Source: Sulfuricurvum sp.
GTDB lineage: Bacteria; Campylobacterota; Campylobacteria; Campylobacterales; Sulfurimonadaceae
Assembly (NCBI RefSeq): GCF_023229695.1
Contig: NZ_JALNYS010000006.1
Location: forward strand, 100,615-164,614
Length of the DNA: 64,000 nucleotides
Direction of reading: 5' to 3'
Part shown: positions 10,401-16,655 of the stretch, piece after piece
Layout of the letters: every line of letters starts with the position of its first letter
How positions within the stretch are numbered: the first letter of the stretch is position 1
Notes under the pieces: model-generated
What the model was told of the DNA's origin: nothing
Databases searched by the model: none
What the model saw: only the letters and a program-made list of their open reading frames with translations
Made by a program: the position numbers and the translations under genes

Positions 10401-10585
10401 GTCAAATTGAGCGCCAGAAGCGCCAGAAGCGCTTCAAACCATCGTGAATTGTACACATCGGCTTTGGCACTCATCGTTCCGTAATCGTTTTCGATAAAAG
10501 TGGCATAGCCGATCGAGACGGCAAAAACCAACATCAGAACCGCCATCGTTTTGAGGGAGTTCAATAAGGAGAGTAATCTATTCAT
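7475..10585 (-). CDS. ccsBA: cytochrome c biogenesis protein CcsBA (ResB-ResC fusion)
   Basis: System II cytochrome c synthetase: exports haem and attaches it to CxxCH motifs of apocytochromes in the periplasm. One polypeptide of about 1036 residues joins a ResB/CcsB half (N-terminal membrane helices, then a large periplasmic domain) to a CcsA half with many membrane helices and the tryptophan-rich WWD haem-handling motif near the C-terminus (WGRYWGWDPKETWAL). The fused form is typical of Campylobacterota. The start chosen is the ATG at 10585 (MNRLLSLL), which begins the first hydrophobic region; an in-frame ATG 14 codons earlier would add a polar histidine-rich leader. Clients in this window include the HD-GYP sensor and the cytochrome at 63.7 kb. 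Confidence 0.95.
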   Translation of the reverse strand: MNRLLSLLNSLKTMAVLMLVFAVSIGYATFIENDYGTMSAKADVYNSRWFEALLALLALNLTLNIVRFKMARRAKTLVFLFHVAFLIILVGAAVTRYVGYEGIMHIREGESSDQILSSDPFITLTAEKGGEKVEVQEKLYLSKRSENHFERTLTVGGESIRVKLEGYMGDARYEAVADPKGEPLFNLMVTGAQGAQQITLKEGEFVETNDLIIDFKSKKTFEKPVVSLNVEEDNAFMTTPAELSTLSMDTQQTATLTAGKHELAKRTLFQSAQSSFVLRDFFPKGSMQLVSKPAKGPMVQGEDALSFSVEGGNDTTSAVVMGSVGEVGEAKTLKVGDSTVTIEYGSIKRQLPFAIALRDFELERYPGSMSPASYASEVTVIDTAEGVTMPFRIYMNHILDYKGYRFFQSSFDQDELGSVLSVNHDPGTWITYVGYAMLAIGLFGVLIVKNGRFNGLNEKLKGLDAQKTAASLALVVMALFSSHAIASEGENPVIKTAKSFDAAHADKFGHLIVQDGSGRMKPMDTLSHEILAKLYRSDTIMGLSANQAILGMMLRPDAWREIAMIRTGHKEVNKLIGLPEEAKTAAFSQFFEVPDEMQGYKLATLVDEANRKSPGKRDKFDKALLQVDERVNVAYMVYTGSLMRMWPKPNDKNHKWDGTIESMQSLSPKEAEMVRLLAVSYFGAVDQALKSGNWSEADQALARIGKYQRFTGASVYPNETKVDVEIFYNKTNIFEQLWPLYFIVGFTLLILSFVKILNPAFKLEWFTKVTFGLLLLFFAAHTAGLGMRWYISGHAPWSNGYESMIYIGWASLLAGFIFSRKSAMTLAATGIMTGLILFVAHLNWLDPQVTNLVPVLQSYWLSIHVSMITASYGFLGLGALLGMITLILFILKKPHNEVRLNLAIKELNAINEMSLLFGLVLLTVGNFLGGVWANESWGRYWGWDPKETWALVTILVYAVVVHLRMIKGAYNDYIFSVVSLLAFTSVLMTYFGVNYYLAGMHSYAKGDPVPVPDFVPWTYAVVAIVIAAAYPKRTTR

Positions 10586-10649
10586 AAGTAACCTATCGTG
10601 ATAATGTAGGTGCAATTGTAATGGCACTATGGTAAATACGGAGGGGAAA

Positions 10650-12002
10650 CTAAATTCCCTCTAAGATCATCGCCTCGGCAATCCGCTTGAATGCCGCGAT
10701 ATTGGCACCGTCGACAAAATTTCGCTCTTTGCCGTTCTCTTTTGCGGTCAAAGCGACCCGTTTATAGATTTGGCGCATAATCGCATTGAGTTTATGATCG
10801 ACTTTGTCAAAATCCCATTTCTCCATCGAAGCGTTCTGACTCATCTCAAATTCACTCACCGCAACCCCTCCGGCGTTAGAAGCTTTTCCCGGAGCAAACA
10901 AAATCCCATTTTCATGAAACAGATCGATCGCATTGGGGGTGGTAGGCATATTGGCCCCCTCAATCACCGCAATACACCCGTTTTCAATCAATCGTGCCGC
11001 ATCCGATAGGGTCAGCTCGTTTTGGGTAGCACACGGAAATGCCGCAAAACAGGGATAACTCCATACCGTATGACCGTCATGGGGATAATCCTCTTTTTTG
11101 GTATACACGGCAGTATCTTTTTTCTGGATATAGTGTTCCAAAGAGAGATGTCTCTCATTGCCTTTGATCCTCTTGAGCAGATCCATATCGATCCCCTCAG
11201 GATCGTAGATCGTCCCTTCGCTATCACTGCAGGTGATCACTTTTGCCCCCAGATGCTGAAGCTTTTCAATCGTGTGAAGGGCTACGTTCCCCGCACCGCT
11301 GACAGAGCAGATTTGCCCTTCCAGCGACTCTTGTATCTCCTCTTTGAGCATTTCGGCGGCGAAATAGACGACCCCGTATCCCGTCGCCTGCGGACGCATC
11401 AACGATCCGCCAAACGCATACGGCTTGCCGCTCAAAGCCCCTTCGTAATTGCGGGTAATGCGTCGGTATTCGCCGAACAAAAATCCGATTTCACGAAGCC
11501 CTACTCCGATGTCCCCGGCAGGGACATCGACACGGGCACCGATGTATTGGTGAAGTTCGCGCATAAACGCACGACAGAAATTCATGATCTCAAAATCACT
11601 TTTCCCTTTGGGATCGAAATCGCTCCCCCCCTTGGCACCCCCTATCGGCAAACCGGTGAGGGAGTTTTTAAAAATCTGCTCGTACGCTAAAAATTTCAAC
11701 ATCTCCAATGTCACGCTAGGGTGAAAACGAAGCCCCCCCTTATAGGGTCCCAGAGAGTTGTTAAACTGAACACGATAGCCGTTATTGATCTGGACACGGT
11801 TTTGATCGTCTACCCATTGTACTTTAAACTGGATCACCCGATCCGGGGTGACCAAACGCTCCAAAATAGCATATCTTTCATAACGCGAGTCACTCTCTAC
11901 CGTCGGTGTCAATGAACGCAGAACTTCGCTGACCGCCTGCATAAATGTCGAATCGGTAGCGCAATTCGATTTTTCAAGATTGGCTAAAATTTTTTCGACC
12001 AT
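10650..12002 (-). CDS. gdhA: glutamate dehydrogenase, NADP-type
   Basis: Converts 2-oxoglutarate and ammonia to glutamate with reduced nicotinamide cofactor. 450 residues, the length of the hexameric small-subunit class. The active-site region PIGGAKGGSDFDPKG and the substrate-binding KGGLRFHP stretch are intact, and a Rossmann cofactor domain follows with CSVSGAGNVA. The family match favours the NADP-linked biosynthetic form. AAGGA lies seven bases before the ATG. The window also encodes glutamate synthase (gltBD), so both ammonia assimilation routes are present. Confidence 0.95.
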   Translation of the reverse strand: MVEKILANLEKSNCATDSTFMQAVSEVLRSLTPTVESDSRYERYAILERLVTPDRVIQFKVQWVDDQNRVQINNGYRVQFNNSLGPYKGGLRFHPSVTLEMLKFLAYEQIFKNSLTGLPIGGAKGGSDFDPKGKSDFEIMNFCRAFMRELHQYIGARVDVPAGDIGVGLREIGFLFGEYRRITRNYEGALSGKPYAFGGSLMRPQATGYGVVYFAAEMLKEEIQESLEGQICSVSGAGNVALHTIEKLQHLGAKVITCSDSEGTIYDPEGIDMDLLKRIKGNERHLSLEHYIQKKDTAVYTKKEDYPHDGHTVWSYPCFAAFPCATQNELTLSDAARLIENGCIAVIEGANMPTTPNAIDLFHENGILFAPGKASNAGGVAVSEFEMSQNASMEKWDFDKVDHKLNAIMRQIYKRVALTAKENGKERNFVDGANIAAFKRIAEAMILEGI

Positions 12003-12043
12003 ATATTATTTTCCTTATTTTGAAGCTTTTTATGTTCAATAAT

Positions 12044-12078
12044 CGTCATTCCAGACTTCACGTTTAGGGTAAATCCAG
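12044..12078. repeat. degenerate copy of the ATTCCCGCGAAGGCGGGAAT-type repeat
   Basis: CGTCATTCC, then a diverged arm, then AAATCC; it resembles the clearer copies at 13021 and 48979 but the hairpin is broken. Lies between gdhA and the second HEPN pair. Confidence 0.3.
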
Positions 12079-12107
12079 CTTATGGAACTAACGAAACTAC
12101 GGGTGAA

Positions 12108-12473
12108 TTAGACTGCTGTGTATTGATTTATAACACTCTGACATAATGTTTTAAATTTCGGTAAACCATTACGGATGATCCATTCGATAATGGCGAGGTT
12201 CACCCCTTCGTAATCGTGAGCGATGTAGGTACGGACGTCATAAATCCCTTTGATATCCCCAAGATCAAACGCTTCAAGGATGTGGGTCGCATTTTCGAGT
12301 TTGAGTTTATTGAATTGTTCCGCAATAGCGGTGAGATGCATCAAAATCGCAGGGCGTTTGGTAACGGCATCTTCCAGTGCTCTCGTTATGCTTCCCGCAT
12401 CTTTGATAATTTCTTCGATATATTCAATTTTTTCGAGAACGAGATAAATTTTGCTGATCGACTCTTTAGACAT
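12108..12473 (-). CDS. hepT: HEPN toxin, HepT-like (second copy)
   Basis: 121 residues, DUF86/HEPN fold. R81, H86 and Y88 form the R-x4-H-x-Y RNase motif (RTYIAHDY). It is the second HepT in this window and is clearly diverged from the one at 3390, so this is not a recent duplication. The nucleotidyltransferase partner lies directly upstream and overlaps by 8 bases. Action as an RNase controlled by AMPylation is inferred from the family. Confidence 0.85.
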   Translation of the reverse strand: MSKESISKIYLVLEKIEYIEEIIKDAGSITRALEDAVTKRPAILMHLTAIAEQFNKLKLENATHILEAFDLGDIKGIYDVRTYIAHDYEGVNLAIIEWIIRNGLPKFKTLCQSVINQYTAV

Positions 12474-12774
12474 AAATTGCCCGATCGATAATGAACTTTT
12501 GAGCTGTTTTTCCCATACCTGTACGATCCGCTAGATCGACTTTCGCGCCGAGTGCATTGCTTAACTCATTTTGGATTTGACGGATACGTTCAAAGGCTTG
12601 AAAACCATATTTTGAGGCAAATTGCGGTGTGGCTTCGACGAGTATATCAATGTCACTTTTCGGATCGGCATCATCACGTGAATACGATCCGAAGAGAGCT
12701 TCTATCAAAAAACCTTCTTGCGCATACGTGCTTTTGACATTTCTAAGATACTCCAAGATTTGTTCTTTATTCAT
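12466..12774 (-). CDS. mntA: minimal nucleotidyltransferase antitoxin (second copy)
   Basis: 102 residues with GSY at 29-31 and metal ligands D41/D43 in KSDIDILVE. The presumed AMP-transferring antitoxin of the HEPN toxin that follows it. Compared with the pair at 3.4-4.0 kb it keeps the motifs and gene order but little other sequence. Upstream (12775-13060) is an intergenic stretch with remnants of two further defence or toxin-antitoxin genes. Confidence 0.85.
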   Translation of the reverse strand: MNKEQILEYLRNVKSTYAQEGFLIEALFGSYSRDDADPKSDIDILVEATPQFASKYGFQAFERIRQIQNELSNALGAKVDLADRTGMGKTAQKFIIDRAIYV

Positions 12775-12829
12775 GAGAACGATTATAGCAAATAATCAAT
12801 TTTAAATCCGATCTTTCGTATTTACTAGA

Positions 12830-12958
12830 TTACGCCACGTGTAGTTTTTTAATCTTTTGAATCGATGTATATTCTTGCTTATACGCTTGATACAAATCAA
12901 AATTATCCTGCAATGTTATCCAAAACTGTGGTGTTGTTCCGAGTGGGCAAGTTATGCT
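12830..12958 (-). pseudogene. C-terminal remnant of a HigA-type antitoxin
   Basis: One minus-strand frame gives LGTTPQFWITLQDNFDLYQA continuing to a stop at 12830. This is the conserved end of XRE-family HigA antitoxins (LGTSPEFWLNLQ-like). The helix-turn-helix half is absent; its place is taken, in another frame, by the start of an AbiH-like gene. No HigB toxin is seen nearby. Confidence 0.65.
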
Positions 12959-12998
12959 TTAGGTCAAATCCATTACCAATTACATACAAAATTTTCAT
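12903..12998 (-). pseudogene. N-terminal scrap of an AbiH-like gene
   Basis: From ATG 12998 the minus strand encodes 31 residues beginning MKILYVIGNGFDLKHNLPTR, the conserved start of AbiH phage abortive-infection proteins, before running into the HigA remnant out of frame and stopping at 12903. Intact AbiH proteins are several hundred residues. The join lies near 12935-12945. Confidence 0.6.
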
Positions 12999-13020
12999 AT
13001 CACGCTTTCTATGATTTTAA

Positions 13021-13060
13021 GTAGGGATGGATCCCCGCCTTCACGGGAATGACGAGAAAC
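13021..13060 (-). repeat. short palindromic repeat, ATTCCCGCGAAGGCGGGAAT type
   Basis: Minus-strand sequence CGTCATTCCCGTGAAGGCGG then GGATCCATCCCTAC. A similar copy follows htpG at 48979. The GGCGGG/CCCG arms form a hairpin just past the polA stop, so it may serve as a transcription end. Confidence 0.55.
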
Positions 13061-15783
13061 TATTTCAACTCACCCCAGTGATTCCCGATATGCATCGACG
13101 TTTTCAGCGGGACACGCAGTTCTAAAATACTCTCCATCGCCTCGACAAATCGTACGGCATACTCTTCGGCGACATCCTCATCCACTTCAAAAATCAGTTC
13201 ATCATGAATTTGCAGCAACATTCGCGCCCCAAGCCCTTCTTCACGGATCATTGCATCGATCGTATTCATCGAGAGTTTGATCAGATCGGATGCGGAGCCT
13301 TGGAATACGGTATTGACCGACTCGCGCTCATACGCCGCTTTGAGCATCGGGGTAGCGGAGGCGAAATCAAAATAGCGGCGGCGGTGGAGCAGCGTTTCGA
13401 CGTACCCCATCTCCTTGGCCTGCTCTACGATACCGCTAAAATACCCCTTGACACTCGGAAACGTCTCGAAATAACGATCGATGATCGCTTTTGCCTCCTT
13501 GGTCGTAATCCCCAGCGTATCGGAGAGCTTTTTTTGCCCCATACCGTATAATAGACCGAAGTTGACCGTTTTGGCGATGTTACGTTTGCTCACCGCTTCC
13601 TCTTCGCCGAACAACGCTATCGCAGTTTGCATATGGATGTCATGCCCTTCGTTAAAAGCATTGACCAAAACCGCATCCCCGCTGAAATGGGCGAGGAGGC
13701 GCAGTTCGATTTGCGAATAGTCGATCCCGATCAGTTTTTTACCCTGCGGTGCGACGAACGCTTCGCGGATACGCATCCCCAATGCGGTTTTTACGGGGAT
13801 ATTTTGGAGATTCGGATTTTTTGAGCTGAGCCGTCCCGTCGCCGTCCCCGTCTGGACAAACGAAGTATAAATACGGGAAGCCGAATCGTTTTGCGCCAAT
13901 GCGATTAGCGGTTCGATATAGGTGGAATAGAGCTTGTGGTATTCGCGGTACTGCAACAGCATCGGGATCACCGCATGCTCGTTTTTCAACCCTTCCAAAA
14001 CCTGCTCATCGGTACTGTATCCGGTTTTGGTTTTTTTGCCGTGCGCCAGCCCCAACGTCTCGAATAAAATAACCCCGAGTTGTTTCGGAGAATTGAGATT
14101 AAACACGGTTCCGCATGCGCTGTGGATTTGCTCCGTGAGAGTGGCGATCTCTAAGGCTACCTCTTTTTTAAACGTCTCCAACACCGCCGTGTCAACGGCG
14201 ATCCCGTAACGCTCCATCCCCAGCAATGTTAAGGTAAAAGGAAATTCGACGCTAAACGCCTCATCCAGTGCCTCTTGTCCACCCTTTACGAGAAGTTGTT
14301 CGCAAAGTACGTCGTAGAGTCGATAGGTGATAATGGCATCTTCTCCTGCGTATTTACACGCATCTTCGATGGCAACGGAGGCGAAATTCTCCCCTTTTTT
14401 CACCGTATCCTTGAAATGGATCATCTCATGGCGAAGGAGCGAAGCACTCAGATTGTCCATCGCCAAAGAGCGCCCCGAATCCCCAAGCCATGCCAGAACC
14501 ATCGTATCGGCATGGATCGGCAAACGCTCCACTCCGAGAAATCGGGTAACGAAATGGAGATCAAACTTGATATTGTGACCGATCACCCGATGGGTAAAAA
14601 TTTTTTCCATTGCAGCTTTCGCGGCACTCCGGGAGACCTGAACCCCAACCCCCAGATAGCTATGGGCCATCGGGACATAATAGCCCGTTTTCCCCTCCGT
14701 ACTAAAGCTGAAACCGACCAAAATATCACTGTGGGGATTCAATCCCGTCGTCTCGGTATCGAATGCAATAACGCAATTCCGGGGGATCGATGCAATGAGC
14801 CTTTCGAGTGCTTCATCGGTATCGATCAACACGCTGCACCCTTGCTCACACTCAACCGTAACTTCACTGCTCTTCGGTACAATAGGTGCGGCTGAAGATT
14901 CCGAAGACTCCTCAAACAGCGCTTTGGCCTTGAGGGTGCGCAACACCGCATTCATCTCGTAATGGACCAAATCGTCATAAATAGGGAGAAACGGATTGTC
15001 AAAATGCATGATAAATTCATTAAAATCCAACCGCTCAAAGACATCGTCTCGGAGGCTCACCAGTTGACGCGAACGAAACGCATCGTCACGATACGTTTCC
15101 AGAAGCCCGCGAATACGCGGCGGAGTCACCTCATCGAGACGTTCGTACATCGCATCAAGGGTTCCGAATTGTGTGAGCAGTTTTTGCGCCGTCACTTTTC
15201 CGATCCCTTTGACTCCGGGAACATTATCCGCACTGTCACCGATGAGGGCTTGGTAATCGATAAACTGGCGCGGATGAACCCCGTATTTTTCATCGCAATG
15301 GCGTTCATTCAGCACTTTTTTGGCAATCGCATCGACCAGAACAACCAAATCATCTTCTATCAGTTGATAGAGATCTTTATCGTGTGATACGATACGGACC
15401 AGATGACCGTGTGTGCGCGCTTCACGGACAACCGAAGCGATCACATCATCGGCTTCAAATCCGCTCACGCTGAGTGACTTGTACCCCATTTTCTCAATCC
15501 AGTCGATTGCAACAGGGAGCTGCTGGATCAACTCTTCGGGTGCGGGGGAACGGTTGGCTTTGTACGCAGGATCAATTTCGGCACGAAAACTCGGCCCCTT
15601 CGCATCGAGGGCGAAAATGAGGTAATCGCTGCTGTGATCTTTGTGAAGCGATGCAATAAAATTGATAAATCCGGTCAAAAGACCGGTCGGAAACCCCTGC
15701 TTGTTGCGAAGGGGAGGCAACGCATAAAAACTGCGGAAAAAAAATCCGAACGTATCGATTATCGTGACGGTAGATTGGCCCAT
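13060..15783 (-). CDS. polA: DNA polymerase I
   Basis: Repair and Okazaki-fragment polymerase, about 907 residues. N-terminal 5'-3' exonuclease (flap nuclease) domain; 3'-5' exonuclease domain with an intact FDTETTGL motif, so proofreading is likely active; polymerase domain with motif A (IGIDYSQIELRLLAH), the O-helix (NIAKTVNFGLLYGMG) and motif C (IHDELIFEVD). Two starts are possible: ATG 15783, used here, or a TTG at 15798 that would overlap the stop of the HDOD gene by 4 bases; neither has an obvious ribosome site, and the overlap suggests translational coupling. Confidence 0.96.
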   Translation of the reverse strand: MGQSTVTIIDTFGFFFRSFYALPPLRNKQGFPTGLLTGFINFIASLHKDHSSDYLIFALDAKGPSFRAEIDPAYKANRSPAPEELIQQLPVAIDWIEKMGYKSLSVSGFEADDVIASVVREARTHGHLVRIVSHDKDLYQLIEDDLVVLVDAIAKKVLNERHCDEKYGVHPRQFIDYQALIGDSADNVPGVKGIGKVTAQKLLTQFGTLDAMYERLDEVTPPRIRGLLETYRDDAFRSRQLVSLRDDVFERLDFNEFIMHFDNPFLPIYDDLVHYEMNAVLRTLKAKALFEESSESSAAPIVPKSSEVTVECEQGCSVLIDTDEALERLIASIPRNCVIAFDTETTGLNPHSDILVGFSFSTEGKTGYYVPMAHSYLGVGVQVSRSAAKAAMEKIFTHRVIGHNIKFDLHFVTRFLGVERLPIHADTMVLAWLGDSGRSLAMDNLSASLLRHEMIHFKDTVKKGENFASVAIEDACKYAGEDAIITYRLYDVLCEQLLVKGGQEALDEAFSVEFPFTLTLLGMERYGIAVDTAVLETFKKEVALEIATLTEQIHSACGTVFNLNSPKQLGVILFETLGLAHGKKTKTGYSTDEQVLEGLKNEHAVIPMLLQYREYHKLYSTYIEPLIALAQNDSASRIYTSFVQTGTATGRLSSKNPNLQNIPVKTALGMRIREAFVAPQGKKLIGIDYSQIELRLLAHFSGDAVLVNAFNEGHDIHMQTAIALFGEEEAVSKRNIAKTVNFGLLYGMGQKKLSDTLGITTKEAKAIIDRYFETFPSVKGYFSGIVEQAKEMGYVETLLHRRRYFDFASATPMLKAAYERESVNTVFQGSASDLIKLSMNTIDAMIREEGLGARMLLQIHDELIFEVDEDVAEEYAVRFVEAMESILELRVPLKTSMHIGNHWGELK

Positions 15784-15794
15784 TGTGTCACTAA

Positions 15795-16607
15795 TCAATG
15801 AAACGTTGCAAGAATCGTATCGATCGCACTTTGCAGTTTATCGATATCGTATCCTGCGGCTTCCGCTTTTTTCAGTCCGAACGCGATATTGTGTTCCCCA
15901 AGCGGATCATTGAGCGGAATGATCGTTTTAACAATATTCAGTGCGGTTGCAAACTCTTTCACCTCTTCGGGAGCCTTTTCCGGAGAGTCTGAATACTCGA
16001 TCATCTCCACAAACTCTTTATCAAAATTCCAGTGGGTAAAAATCGCTGCCGTAACGGTTGCCGTCGTATCTTCCACATACGATTTTTCCACAGCCGCTAT
16101 GTTAACGGCTCTCTCAACGTCGGACCGGAAATTGGTCGCCATATCTTCTTGAATCACGTCGCTCGCAATGATAATTTTCCCCGTCTCCTGCAAAAAACAG
16201 GCCAAAAAGAGTTTATCCGCTTTAACGCGGTCAATCTGGGTATACCACTTTTGCATCAATGCCGCTTGGATCGATGATATTTCGGCAAAGCGCTCAGAAC
16301 TGATCCCATAGGGCTCCATATCGACGTTCAAAAGCTTGCGGACCGAATTGCCCAGTCCGATCGACCGGGTCATACTCATACCGAACAAAGAGACCGCCTG
16401 AGCCACATTGATAATAGTACGGTTAAAACTGTAAAGAGGTGAATTTGCCGCCTTCAGCAAATTGGCAACGATCATCGGATCGGTTTCAACCGTTTTGACC
16501 AACTGTTGGATGGAAGAGTCCGGATCGTTACAGATACGCTGCATCTCCAATACCGTTTTCGGAAGGGGGGGCAATGATTTAATACTATTAATAATCGAAC
16601 TTTTCAT
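15795..16607 (-). CDS. HDOD domain signalling protein
   Basis: 270 residues; the HDOD domain is an HD-superfamily fold usually lacking catalytic residues and used in signalling and chemotaxis-linked regulation. Visible hallmarks are the opening KSLPPLPKTVLEMQRI, the segment DPMIVANLLKAANSPLYS and the helix TNAVSLFGMS-like region (INVAQAVSLFGMS). AGAGGA lies before the ATG at 16607. It sits directly upstream of polA and may be co-transcribed with it, but no functional link is known. Specific role not predictable. Confidence 0.85.
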   Translation of the reverse strand: MKSSIINSIKSLPPLPKTVLEMQRICNDPDSSIQQLVKTVETDPMIVANLLKAANSPLYSFNRTIINVAQAVSLFGMSMTRSIGLGNSVRKLLNVDMEPYGISSERFAEISSIQAALMQKWYTQIDRVKADKLFLACFLQETGKIIIASDVIQEDMATNFRSDVERAVNIAAVEKSYVEDTTATVTAAIFTHWNFDKEFVEMIEYSDSPEKAPEEVKEFATALNIVKTIIPLNDPLGEHNIAFGLKKAEAAGYDIDKLQSAIDTILATFH

Positions 16608-16649
16608 TTCATTCCTCTATAATTTTTGATAATTTTGTGTTAGTTAGCA

Positions 16650-16655
16650 ATTATA
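16650..16655 (-). promoter_or_regulatory. -10 element upstream of the HDOD gene
   Basis: TATAAT on the minus strand, preceded by GGG and overlapping the uvrA stop codon; 42 bases before the HDOD start. Confidence 0.45.
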
